This document shows, in pieces, positions 37,889 to 49,828 of a stretch of 64,000 nucleotides of DNA. The notes under the pieces were generated by a model. The model saw only the letters and a program-made list of their open reading frames with translations. It did no database searches and was not told where the DNA came from. The position numbers and the translations under genes were made by a program. Positions within the stretch are counted from its first letter, which is position 1; each line of letters opens with the position of its first letter. The stretch comes from Aphidius gifuensis (taxonomy: Eukaryota > Arthropoda > Insecta > Hymenoptera > Braconidae), in assembly GCF_014905175.1 (NCBI RefSeq), contig NC_057790.1, positions 186,001-250,000 of the forward strand, read 5' to 3'.

Positions 37889-40017
37889 ATGGGTCTTTTA
37901 ACAGATCCACGTGCTGGAAATGTAAAAATGTTTAAATTTTTATTAAAATGGGAATTGTTATTGTGTTTTATTTTGTATATATGTGGTATTGTTTATCTTG
38001 CTCTTCTTCCACTGCCCATGTTCAATGATGGTATGTGTTGTTTACATATTTTATAATAACAAATAATAAATAATAAGTAATATGCCTATGTAGATATATC
38101 CTATTTTATTTTTTAGCTACATATTTTTCTGAAAATGCATTACTTCCTGGTCTTGTCACAAAAGAAAGTTATTTGGATAATTCAGCAAAACAATATCATC
38201 GTGATTTGATTAATGAAATGCAAAGATTTCCAGACACAATGCCACATGCTTGGTTATCAGCAAAAATGAATCACATGAATTTAGATGTATTTATTCATAA
38301 TTTTACATTAAATTATCCATTTAAAAAGCATAAATTTGTTGGACAAAATGTTTATGGTATTGTAAGAGCATCTAGAGCAGCAAGTACAGAGGCTATTGTT
38401 GTTAGTGTACCATTTCGTCCATTATCAAGTGTACATCCAACAACAGCACCATCAATTGCCCTGTTATTAGCATTCGCTAAATTTTGTCGTCAAAAAAAAT
38501 ACTGGGCAAAAGATATTATATTTTTAATAACAGAACATGAACAATTAGGTATGCAAGCATGGCTTGATGCATATCATGGTGTTATTAGTGGCCAAGAAGA
38601 TGTATTAGATGCTGGTGATCTTGAAGGACGTGCTGGATCAATACAAGCAGCAATTAATTTAGAATTACATGCTATGAAAATATCATTTATTGATGTTAAG
38701 GTTGAAGGGCTAAATGGACAATTGCCAAACTTGGATTTATTTAATCTTGCACAAACAATGATTAAAAAAGAAGGAATACGTGGATCATTTCAAAAAAAAT
38801 TTGATATTAATTATCGAAAAACATTTAAATCATGGAGCTATCATTTTAATACAATGATGATGATGGTATTGACACAAGCAACTGGTATACCAACTGGTAA
38901 TCATGGATTATTTCACAGGTAATTTTATTTTTCTTTTCAAGTACATCAATCAATCAATTAATTAATTAATTTTATATTTATTGATAGATATGGAATTGAG
39001 GCAATAACACTTGAAGGTTTTGAAAAAACTGGCAATAATGGTGAAGTTAATTTTGATAGAGTTGGAAGAACAATTGAAAGTATTGTTCGTTCATTGAATA
39101 ATCTTCTTGAGCGATTTCATCAATCATTTTTCTTTTATCTTCTTCCATCAACTGATCGTTATATATCAATTGGTCTTTATATGCCAGGTTTAGTTCTTGT
39201 TATTGGTGGTTTATTTATCAAAGCTTTTTCATCATGGTTAAAACTTCAAGATACAACAACAACAACAACAACAGAAACAACAAAAGATAAAGATAAAAAT
39301 ACAACAAAAGTAATTTATAATTTTGATATTGGTGGTATTGCATCAGAATTTTTATGGGCACATATATTTGGTGTTGGTGTTATGTCAGCACCAAAATTAT
39401 TTACAATTATTGGAAGTGAATATTTTAAATTACAAACTGAGGATTCAATTTATTATGGATTTTTATCAACAACTTTATTAACAATAATTTGGTTTATTTA
39501 TTATCCAAGGTAAGACATATATGATTAATAATTTTTATTATTTATTTATTTATTCATTTGTTTTAGATCATCAAGACGTGATAATGTTGCACTTGTTAAT
39601 ATAATAACCCTCGTTGAATTAGCAACAACTTTGGTATGTATTGCTATTTTAAATTCTTCACTTGCACTTCTTGCTGGTGCAGCATACGTACCAATTGTTC
39701 TTCTAATTAAACCAAGAGATGAAAAATCAACAAAATCAAGAAAACTACTTTCTTTATTTTGGATTATACTTCATCCATTTGTTTTATCATCAATAGTCAT
39801 TATGACATACACATATGTCAATTTTTCTGAAGAAAATATAACAACTTTAGCCATGAGAGGTCTTGATGCAACTAAAAAATCATTTGTTTTTAGTATTATT
39901 GATTCAATGATTTATGGTAATTGGTTGTTCAATGTTACAACTGCTGTATTATTACCAATTTGGATTTTATTGTCAAACGTCATTACAAATAACACAAATA
40001 ACATGACGTGTCATTAA
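37889..40017 (+). CDS. GPAA1: GPI transamidase component GAA1 (GPAA1)
   Basis: GPAA1 is an ER-membrane subunit of the GPI transamidase, which attaches GPI anchors to the C-termini of cleaved proteins. Exons are 37889-38030, 38117-38918, 38988-39509 and 39567-40017, giving about 638 residues against about 620 in humans. The N-terminus has a cytosolic segment, then a helix (LLLCFILYICGIVYLALLPL) and a large luminal M28-peptidase-like domain with family blocks such as PHAWLSAKMNHMNLD, NVYGIVRASRAASTEA and FLITEHEQLGMQAWLDAYHG. Several hydrophobic segments fill the C-terminal 270 residues. A poly-Thr/Lys cytosolic loop (about residues 430-450) is a local low-complexity expansion from an ACA repeat. 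The ATG at 37889 is the first in frame. The gene looks intact. Confidence 0.95.
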
Positions 40018-40948
40018 AAAATTTCAATTACATACCTAAAAAAAAAAATTTAATTAAAAAGAACTGAGTAAAACAAGTTTGAACAAAAATAAAAAAAAAA
40101 GAGTCATAATTTTACTGGCAGAAATAAAGCCTGTAAAAAATAATTATAATAGTTTAATAATAAATTTTTTTTTTAAATTACAAAATAAAAGTGATTTAAT
40201 TTTATTAAATCTCCAATAAAAAAACGGCGTGCATTTTTTTCAATTTTATTGTTATCCAACAATCATCAGTTATTTTTTTTTCGAAATAAAAAATCGAAAT
40301 TTACACTGGTTAAAAAAAAAATAAAAAGAGTAGGGTTTTATAAGTTTCCCCACTTTTTTAAGATGAGAAAAACTAAACGTAAGCTAAGTCCCAAAATACA
40401 AGAAAAACCAGTTGTCATTTTGGGACCAACACATCATCTAGAAATTTTTATCAAAGTTGAATAAAAGATATATATTTTTTCAACATAAACCAACATGTTT
40501 GTATAAGATTTTGTTTTATCAAAGATATGTTATCTCGGCAATCGATATGCAGCTGATAAATGATACTTGAATATATCATTTTTTTTTATTTTTTCGTATT
40601 TTATTACACTCGTGGTTGGATAAATATTTACGTAAACAGCTGCTTGATACAATTGACGTAGTATTAAATATTATCAAGTCACACAATAAACTCTCAGTAC
40701 TCTCGATTAATCTAAATTATCATATAATTTTAATGATTTTTTATATTTAATTTGATAACCCGACTGAACTTTAAGCAGTGTGTGTCTAAATATCATTTTG
40801 TTCTTCAGTTTGAACGCCATCATTGCAACTGGATATTTTATATATTTTTCAAGTGAGTTTTTGTTTCTTATTAAAAAATAGTTTTATTTATATTTTTCAA
40901 TTAACTAAATATTCATTTTACAAATGTGAATTTTATAAAGAATAAAAA
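40018..40948. other. Spacer between GPAA1 and Xdh
   Basis: It contains the GPAA1 3'UTR and the Xdh upstream region. Several GATA-type motifs (GCTGATAAATGATA near 40551, TTGATAAC near 40750) and an initiator-like TTCAGTTTG near 40805 are present. A noncoding Xdh exon may end at about 40850 with the donor GTGAGT. No coding frame was accepted. Confidence 0.45.
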
Positions 40949-43900
40949 ATGGGGAAACCAGAGGATGATGACAAAGGAATTGTCGACTCATATGAAAGTC
41001 AATTTAACACTGACAATGATAAAAAAATAAAAATATCAAACACACTTGTTTTTTATGTCAATGGAAGAGAAGTAATAAATTATTAATTTATCTAGCTATA
41101 ATTAAATAATAATTATAAATAATTAATTTTCTTTCTTCTTTCTTTTCTTAAAGATTATTGACAAAGATGTTAATCCAGAATGGACATTGTTATATTATCT
41201 TCGTAATAAATTACGATTAACTGGAACAAAATTAGGATGTGCTGAGGGTGGATGTGGTGCTTGTACAGTGATGGTGTCACGTTATGATAGAAAACAAATG
41301 AGAATATTTCATTTGGCTGTTAATGCATGTTTAGCACCAATTTGTAGTGTACATGGTATGTCAGTGACAACAGTTGAAGGTCTAGGAAGTACAAGAACAA
41401 AATTACATCCAGTACAAGAAAGAATTGCCAAGGCACATGGATCACAGTGTGGTTTTTGTACACCTGGTATTGTCATGTCAATGTATGCCTTGTTACGTAC
41501 ATTATCAAAACCAAATATGCATGACCTTGAGATTGCATTTCAAGGTACATCCTATATAAATTTTCATTTAATTTTTATCAATGAAAAATGAGTTAATGAT
41601 TTTTTTTTTTTTTTATATATTTTAGGAAATTTATGTAGATGCACAGGATACAGACCAATCATAGAAGGCTTCAGAACATTTACAGAAGACTGGGAACAAT
41701 CTCAATTACTTTCAAAACTTGAAAATGATACCAACTCTGAGAAGCCATGTGCACTCGGTGATGCATGCTGTAAAAGACAATTTACATCCGCTCCAACTGA
41801 GGTTTTTGATGCAAATGGCTTCACTCCATATGATCCAAGTCAAGAATTTATATTTCCACCAAAACTCAAACTATTTGATCATCTTGACTGTGAATATCTT
41901 ATTATTAAATCAAATAATGTAACATGGTATCGTCCAATTGTATTAAATGATTTACTTAAATTAAAAAATGATCATCCAAATGCTAAAATTATTGTTGGCA
42001 ACAGTGAAATTGGTGTTGAAGTTAAATTTCGTCATTTAATTTATCCAGTTTTAATTCAACCAACATTAATACCAGAAATGAAAGAATTTAAAATACAATC
42101 AGATAATATAGTAATTGGAGCTGCTCTTTCACTTATGGAAATTGATGAAAATTTAAATAATATTATTGGAGTTTATCCAGAATATAAAACACGAATTTTC
42201 AAAGAAATTCGTGGTATGTTGCACTGGTTTGCTGGTAAACAAATAAGAAATGTTGGTTGTCTTGGTGGTAATATTATGACGGGATCACCAATATCTGATA
42301 TGGTACCAGTGTTAATGGCAGCAAAGACTCTATTAAATATTTGTAGTCTAAAAAATGGCTACAGACAAGTTCCTCTTGATCATACATTTTTTACTGGTTA
42401 CAGAAAAAATGTTATACAACCAGATGAAATTTTAGTGTCAATTGAAATACCTTTTTCTTGTGAAAATCAATATTTCATTGCCTATAAACAAGCTAAACGT
42501 CGTGATGATGATATTGCAATTGTAAATATGGCATTTAATGTATTTTTTAAAGCTCCAAGTAGTGATGAAGTTACTGAGGCACATTTGGCATATGGTGGAA
42601 TGGCACCAACAACAAAATTAGCATTAAAAACATGTGAAACTATGATTGGACAAAGATGGACATTTGATTTAGTGGAAAAAATTTATGATTCACTTGTTGA
42701 AGAATTTCCACTTCCAGATAATGTACCTGGTGGTATGGTTTTATACAGAAGATCATTGACACTAAGTTTATTTTTTAAAGCTTTTATTAATATTAAAAAA
42801 ATCCTAGAAAATAAATATGAAAATTTAAATGATGATGATGATGATAAAGTACCAGAACATTTAAAATCAGCATCAAATACATTTCCATATATTCCACCAA
42901 AAAGTTCACAGTATTATCAAGTTGTATCTAAAAATCAAGATCCAAAAGATTTAATTGGTCGACCAATTATTCATGCAAGTGCTTACAAACAAGTTACAGG
43001 TGAAGCTATTTATTGTGATGATATTCCTCACATTGAAGGAGAACTTTATATGGCTTTTGTATTATCAACAAAGGCACATGCTAAAATATTGAAAATTGAT
43101 GCAAGAGAAGCCCTTGAGGTTGATGGTGTTAAAGGATTTTTTAGTGCTGATGATATTCCAGAACATAATAGAGCAGTTGGACCAATATTTCATGATGAAG
43201 AAGTATTTATTTCAAAAGAAGTTACATCACAAGGACAGCCAATTGGTGCTATTGTTGCTTGTGATCAAAATACAGCACAAAAAGCTGCTAGATTAGTTAA
43301 AATTGATTATGAAGACATTGAACCAATTATTGTTAGCATTGAAGATGCAATTAATGTTAAAAGTTATGCACCTGGAACACCAAAATCAATTAAAAATGGT
43401 GATCCTGATGAAAAATTTAAAATATGTCATCATATTATTGAGGGAGAAGTTAAAATGGGAGGACAAGAACATTTTTATTTAGAAACACATGCTGCTATTG
43501 CTGTGCCAAAAGAAGGTGATGAAATTGAAATTTATTCATCCACACAGCATCCATCAGAGGTGCAAAAATTAGTTGCACATGTACTTGGAGTGTCAATGAA
43601 TCAAGTCAATGTTAGAGTTAAAAGAATGGGTGGAGGATTTGGAGGTAAAGAATCAAGAGGTATGCTTGTAGCTCTTCCTGTAGCATTGGCAGCATGGAAA
43701 CTTCAGGTAAATAAATAAAATCTAATATAATATCACACTATAACTTGAAGTTATTATTTAATTATTTAATTATTTTATATTTAGAAACCAGTTCGTTGTA
43801 TGCTTGATAGAGATGAAGATATGATGATGACTGGCACACGTCATCCTTTCATGTTTCGATATAAAGTTGGCTTTATGAAATCTGGAAAAATTGAAGCTGT

Positions 43901-45383
43901 TAAAATTGATATTTATAATAATGCTGGTTATTCAATTGATTTATCAATTTCAGTTCTTGAAAGATCTCTATTTCATTGTGAAAATGCTTATAAATATCCT
44001 GATATATTGACAACTGGCTATTGTTGTTTAACAAATTTACCATCAAATACAGCATTTCGTGGTTTTGGTGGACCACAAGGAATGTTTGTAGCTGAAAATA
44101 TAATTTGGGATATTGCAAATTTTCTTGATATACCAGCAGATAAAGTATCACAATTAAATCTTTATCAAGAAAATGACATAACACATTATAAACAAAAATT
44201 AATTCGTTGTCCATTGGAACGTTGTTGGTCACAGTGTCTTGTAACATCTGATTATACATCAAGATTAATTAAAATTGAAGAATTTAATAAAAAACATCGT
44301 TATAGAAAAAAAGGAATATCAATAATACCAACAAAATTTGGTATTGCATTTACAGCATTATTTTTAAATCAAGGTGGTGCACTTGTACATGTATACAGAG
44401 ATGGATCTGTATTAATAAGTCATGGTGGTACAGAAATGGGACAAGGTTTACACACAAAAGTTATACAAGTTGCATCTAGAATATTTAAAGTTGATCCAAA
44501 TAAAATACATGTATCTGAAACAGCAACTGACAAAGTACCAAATACATCAGCAACAGCAGCAAGTGCTGGATCAGATTTAAATGGTATGGCTGTTATGAAT
44601 GCATGCAAAACAATTATGCAAAGAATTCAACATATTATTGATGATGAGCCAAATGGAACATGGGAAGATTGGATAACAAAAGCATATTTTTCTCGTATAA
44701 GTCTTTCGGCAACTGGTTTTTATAGAACACCAGATATTGGATATGATTTTCCAACAAATACTGGTATGGCATTTAATTATTTTACATATGGTGTTGCTGC
44801 TAGTGAAGTAGAAATTGATTGTCTCACTGGTGATCATCAAGTATTACGTACTGATATTGTTATGGATCTTGGTGATAGTTTAAATCCTGCAATTGACATT
44901 GGACAAGTTGAGGGTGGTTTTATGCAGGGTCTTGGTTTATTTACACTAGAAGAAATGATTTATTCACCAAGTGGAACAATGTTTAGTCGTGGTCCAGGTG
45001 CTTATAAAATACCTGGTTTTGGTGATATACCATTGGAATTTAATGTATCATTATTAAAAGATGCACCAAATCCAAGAGCTGTATTTTCATCAAAAGCCGT
45101 TGGTGAACCACCATTATTTTTAGCATCATCGGTTTTTTTTGCAATTAAAAATGCTATTAAAGCTGCAAGATATGATGCTGGTATTTATGGAGGTTTTAGA
45201 TTTGATTCACCAGCAACATCATCAAGAATACGAGTTGCTTGTACTGATGATTTAATACGCAAGGTATATACATTAATTATTAATTTATTAATTTATTATC
45301 AATTAGTTTTAAATTAATAATTAAATTGTTTTTTTCAGTTTCCTGTACCTGATGTCACTAAAGCATGGAACAAAATTCCTTGA
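40949..45383 (+). CDS. Xdh: Xanthine dehydrogenase
   Basis: XDH oxidises hypoxanthine to xanthine and then to urate, using NAD+, FAD, two [2Fe-2S] clusters and a molybdenum cofactor (rosy in Drosophila). Exons are 40949-41071, 41154-41544, 41626-43706, 43785-45263 and 45339-45383, giving about 1,372 residues. The N-terminal clusters show GCAEGGCGACTVM and CGFCTPG..NLCRCTGYRP. The FAD domain includes VGNSEIGVE and RNVGCLGGNIMTGSPISD. The molybdenum domain includes MGGGFGGKESRG (equivalent of bovine Glu802), CMLDRDEDMMMTG, NTAFRGFGGPQGM (Arg880 equivalent, about residue 957) and VGEPPLFLA with catalytic Glu (about residue 1306). The Arg and Glu pattern favours XDH over aldehyde oxidase. The N-terminus carries a 30-residue acidic extension before the first beta strand. 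The gene looks intact. Confidence 0.95.
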
Positions 45384-46405
45384 ATTAATTAATAATCACA
45401 GTGTTGAAAAATATATATTTTAAAATGAGATAAAAGTTTAATTTAATTATGCGATTAAAAAAAAATATAAAGTTATATATATTTTATGATAAAAACAAAA
45501 AAAGGAAAACAAAGTAATTTATGTTTTTATGAATTTTTTATTGATGTCGAGTGGAAAATGTTATGAATATTGTAATGATATTTTAAAACTATAGCATGAA
45601 ATGAAATACAAGAAAATAAAAAAAATAAAAAAAATGAACAGTTCTGGATCATTATGTTATGACCGCAAGAGGCAATGTGTCTGCCAAGCGAACCGAATCT
45701 ACCCTTCACGCTTTAAAAAGGTCAGTTAAAGCCACTGGCTTAAATTTATCCTGAACTCTTTTTTTTTCATATTTTTATTTTCGTTTCTACTTGTAATGCC
45801 TTGTGTTATTATTCTGCTTTCATTATTGTCATGTTTTTTTATATATACTCTTTTCTTTCTTTTTGATTTTTTTTTTTTTTTGAAATCATATTTATTATAT
45901 TATTTTTTTTGTACTTTGTCGCGCGGTCGACTAAATTAAAGACCACGCAGGTGAAGATGAAATTTATTTGCATGATTTTGCGTAATTTTTTCACTGAAAA
46001 TAATTTTATACAAAATGATATTTTTCAAAATATATATTATTACATTTTTTTTTTTTTTTTATCTTCATGGTATATAATAATTTTTCGATTTAGTTATATG
46101 ACGTTGCAAATAAAATTTGTTGTGTATTAATTTATAAAAAAAAATAAGCATTACTATTATTTTCGAAATTTCAATTTTACAAAATAAATTGAAACAATTT
46201 AAATACACTTATCTTCAATAAATTAATTTAAATATTTAAAAAAAAAGTATATGTAAATTTTGTGATTATAAATAATATATCGTTTTGAATAAATAAAAAA
46301 ATATTTCAACAAAAATACTTTCATCGAAGAATAAAGATCAAAATCAGATTATGCTGCAGTCTGCATGAGCGAGCAAGGATGAATATAAAAAAGATGAATG
46401 TATAT

Positions 46406-46407
<2 letters not shown>

Positions 46408-46441
<34 letters not shown>
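46408..46441. repeat. CAT microsatellite
   Basis: About eleven perfect CAT units. Minus-strand frames through it encode poly-Asp and are not real genes. Confidence 0.9.
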
Positions 46442-46989
46442 TTTATCTTTATCGAACACATGTGCAGGTTTTATTCCCGAATGAGACAGTACCATAGAAA
46501 ATAAAAAAACAATGTACGAATGTACCCTGGTATATGAAGTCACACCTCCCAAGATACGTGAGTCTCGGAGACCCATCATTACACTCGCACCCCGTTCTTA
46601 TAAATAATTTTTCAAAAGGTGCACATGCAGTGAATCTATATATGTATATGAATCCCTCCCGGTGATCCCGCAATTCATCGCCAACAAATACTATTTTATT
46701 TGCAATAATAAAAATAGCATTTCGTTTTTTTTATAAATCATCAAAATATAATATATTTCTACAAATATTTTTCAAATGCGAAATAAAGCGGTACCAAGTT
46801 TAAATAATTATATTAAAACGATGATGATGATGATGATTGCGTGCATGCTGAGAAAAAGAGACAGAGAAAAAAATAATAAAAAGTGAAAGAGTTGCATGAG
46901 CCACTGAATTTAAAAAAAAAAATATATATATATGATATGTGTGTGTATCAAGAGACCCATGGCAGACGGCAACTTGTGCAAGTCGGCGA

Positions 46990-48454
46990 ATCAAAGAGGA
47001 TTGTAATTAGCCGCGCATGTGCCGCTTTTCTCTTCCTCACCCCCTCAACAACAACAAACTTACCACCCGTTTGCATATAATGTGCACATGTTTAATGTTC
47101 ATACACACATTCACATACGAACCGGATGGATACATGATCTTTCTATACATCTTTGTATACATATAATGTAATTTCCTTCTTATCCCTTCACCCCCTCATT
47201 TGCAATTTTTATTATGATCATTACGAATAATATCAAACAATTAATTTTTTAAAATAATTTTTATCTTTTTTAAATGAAAATAAAATTTAATGCATTTATC
47301 AAAGATGCAGGGAAAAAAAATTAAAATGATTTTTTGGTGTTTAAAGAAGAATCTTTGATTTGTGTTAATGCAGGATACAGTCTTGGACTCTTGGGGACGC
47401 ATCATTGCTATATGTCATGTGGGTTTTTGAAGATAGCCGACTGTAAGACAAAATACCTTGAGAATTGTTGAATCTGTATTGTGAAAAACTTGTTGGCGCA
47501 GTATTATATTATACAACTTTTGTTGTTGCTCTTGTTTCATGGTGATAAAAAATTTTTTTGACAGTCCAGACGATGAAAAAGTAGCACACACTTGACTTTG
47601 ATCAAACACGTTTGTGTGGCGAATGTGAAACTAGAGCTTCAAGGCTTTTCAGGATCAAAGCAGGATAATAATAATTGTTGAAAATAAAATATATTTTAAA
47701 TTGTATATTTGAAATTATTATGCTAAGAGGATCATGTGTTTTTTTTTTTTTTTTGGATTAAATGAACATGTCAAACATAATGAACTTGTCAGCAGATTAC
47801 GAGAATTTCAAATGAAATATATGAATTTCAGTAAATATATTTTCCATTATTTTTTTGTCCCGTGGGTGCTGAATGTCTCCCAGAGGATTCATCACAGTCT
47901 AAAATTCAGCAAACCCGAATTAGCAATTCGTCTTTTCTCTTCCGCCTTTTTATTTAACTCAAAAAAAAAAAAAAATCCAACAAACATTTTTTTTTAAATA
48001 TATCCATACATACAACAACAATAATTTCTATCTAAAAAAAAACCAGCAATTAGGTTTTGATTTTGTTCATACACGTGGAAATATATTTTTTAAAAAATAT
48101 TACATATAGGTATATAGACAAAATCCATAGACATAACAAATTTTTGTCTATTAAAATTTCTATACCAATGGTACAATTTTGAACTATTATTATGGTTCGA
48201 GAGTTCACCTTTTTTCCTATATTCTTTTTGATTCTTTAGAAAAAGAAAGACATAATAAAAAAAAAGGAGAGAAAAATATTGTCGGCTTGTGAATCCCAGA
48301 GCTACGGTTGCGGTCTGTTACGCCCACGGATCAACGGACGCAAAATCTTCACAATCCCGACAGAGATTCCACGCAGTAGAGAGTATATGGAATAAAGAAA
48401 CTGGTGGGACAGGTTGGGGGGAGAGCCCTTTGGGCCTTATATTATATCTTTGAT
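46990..48454. promoter_or_regulatory. Cluster of TCF/Pangolin-like motifs upstream of the Frizzled gene
   Basis: Six exact CTTTGAT/ATCAAAG cores lie at 46990-46996, 47298-47304, 47353-47359, 47596-47602, 47654-47660 and 48448-48454. The fourth is part of the palindrome TTTGATCAAA. Near the first, GCCGCGC and GCCGCTT resemble the GCCGCCR helper site of Drosophila TCF elements. The role is inferred from motif density only. Confidence 0.35.
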
Positions 48455-49828
48455 GCTGACCGCGTCAAGGGCTGATGTATCCTAGCCACCCTCTTTTTCA
48501 TTTCAACAAATGTAACACTGCTAATTACTTTTATGTATACTACGCTTTTATTTTTTCCAACAAACTAATTTCTTTTATCGATGAATTTGATAAAAAAAAT
48601 TATCAAGGATATTATGCTGAGTTTATTAGAAGCCACTTGGGAATTTTAACATTATTGTCGTCTTTTTAAATGATGCGGCTTGTACTGGATCCATTGTGTA
48701 CTCGTGAATAATAAAATCATAACAAAAGAACCGTCTTGACAATAATTTAAATAATAAAAAAGAATTTTTTTTTCTTCAAATAAAAATCTGTTCTCTATTG
48801 AATTGAGCTTTGACATACAGCCAATAATAAATTTAAATTTAAAGTTCGTAGGTCAATCATTTAAACATTTGTACATAGATGTTTATTTATTTTTTTTTCA
48901 TTCAGGTTTTTTATTTTTAGGGTGCAATTATTATTACTACTATATATTCTACTAAAGAATATATAGAAAAATTGATAAACTTTTTTTTCAACAAGTAAAT
49001 TAACATTCAACAAAATATTTGGACATTAACAACCGCCAAGACATCTTGTTCATCATTAAAATTTTTAAGACTTCTGTGTATAAATTGCTGAAAATAAAAA
49101 AATAAAATAAAATATTTCAAAAACTACTTATATGTTTGAAAATAAAAAAAAAAATATATAAATTTTTGTATTTTACATTCCGGGAAAGTGATCTCAGTAA
49201 TCGGCACCTCAAGATTTTGTGGTACGTTGTTATTCTGTTTTTCTGGATGATTTGGCCCCATTCCCTTTTGTCCCTAATTATGACCATGTAGACCCAAAGA
49301 GCTGGGCATCATCGAACAAGACGGCAGTGGGCTCCAAAATAATAGAGAGCCAAGAAGATCTTTCAAAGAAAAAAAAAAATAATAATAATAAAAAGGGAAA
49401 AAGGTTTCAGGCCTCAAAAAGTGAGAGACAAATAATATTCTAGAGATAATAATGTGTTAAAAAAAGATGGAATAATAATACGAGAGGCCCGAATCACAAC
49501 AACGAACATTTACGATTATAACCGAAGTTAATTTTCAACGCAAGACTGGACTCGTGTTGCTGTTGCTCTCAACTTTAAAATATATATTTATATTTTAGTT
49601 TGCTGCGAATAGTCACTACATACGGATGCTGTTGGATTTTATCTTAACTTGAACACGTTTTTTTTAAATAATATCAATTAAAAAACATGGAATAAAGTTT
49701 AGCAATTGTGAATAACAAAAAAATATTTACAAAATGAAAATAAAAACAATTTTTAAGCAGTAAATTTTATTATTGTTTTTTTTTTTTTTTTTTTGGAGTG
49801 TAATTGTTGGATAATATTGTTGTTAAAA

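Larger units (their letters stand above)
45384..49828. other. Long spacer between Xdh and the Frizzled gene
   Basis: About 4.4 kb. The Xdh 3'UTR is at the left. From about 45630 the AT-rich background is broken by several GC-balanced islands (about 45630-45740, 46345-46680, 46960-47180, 47370-47660, 48280-48500, 49190-49345), with no credible coding frames. A CAT microsatellite lies at 46408-46441. Bases 49480-49828 are probably the Frizzled promoter and 5'UTR. The island pattern looks like a developmental gene's upstream regulatory region. Confidence 0.5.

Noticed and set aside
40249..40464. 71-residue open frame between GPAA1 and Xdh
   Set aside because: Lys/Phe-rich from AT-rich spacer DNA and unlike any protein family I know.
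46349..46673. Minus-strand frames with poly-Asp upstream of the Frizzled gene
   Set aside because: They are translations of the CAT microsatellite; no start context or domain.
49793..49828. Extended N-terminus of the Frizzled protein from a TTG codon
   Set aside because: The ATG at 49829 directly precedes a proper signal peptide; the extension follows a T run and is untranslated leader.
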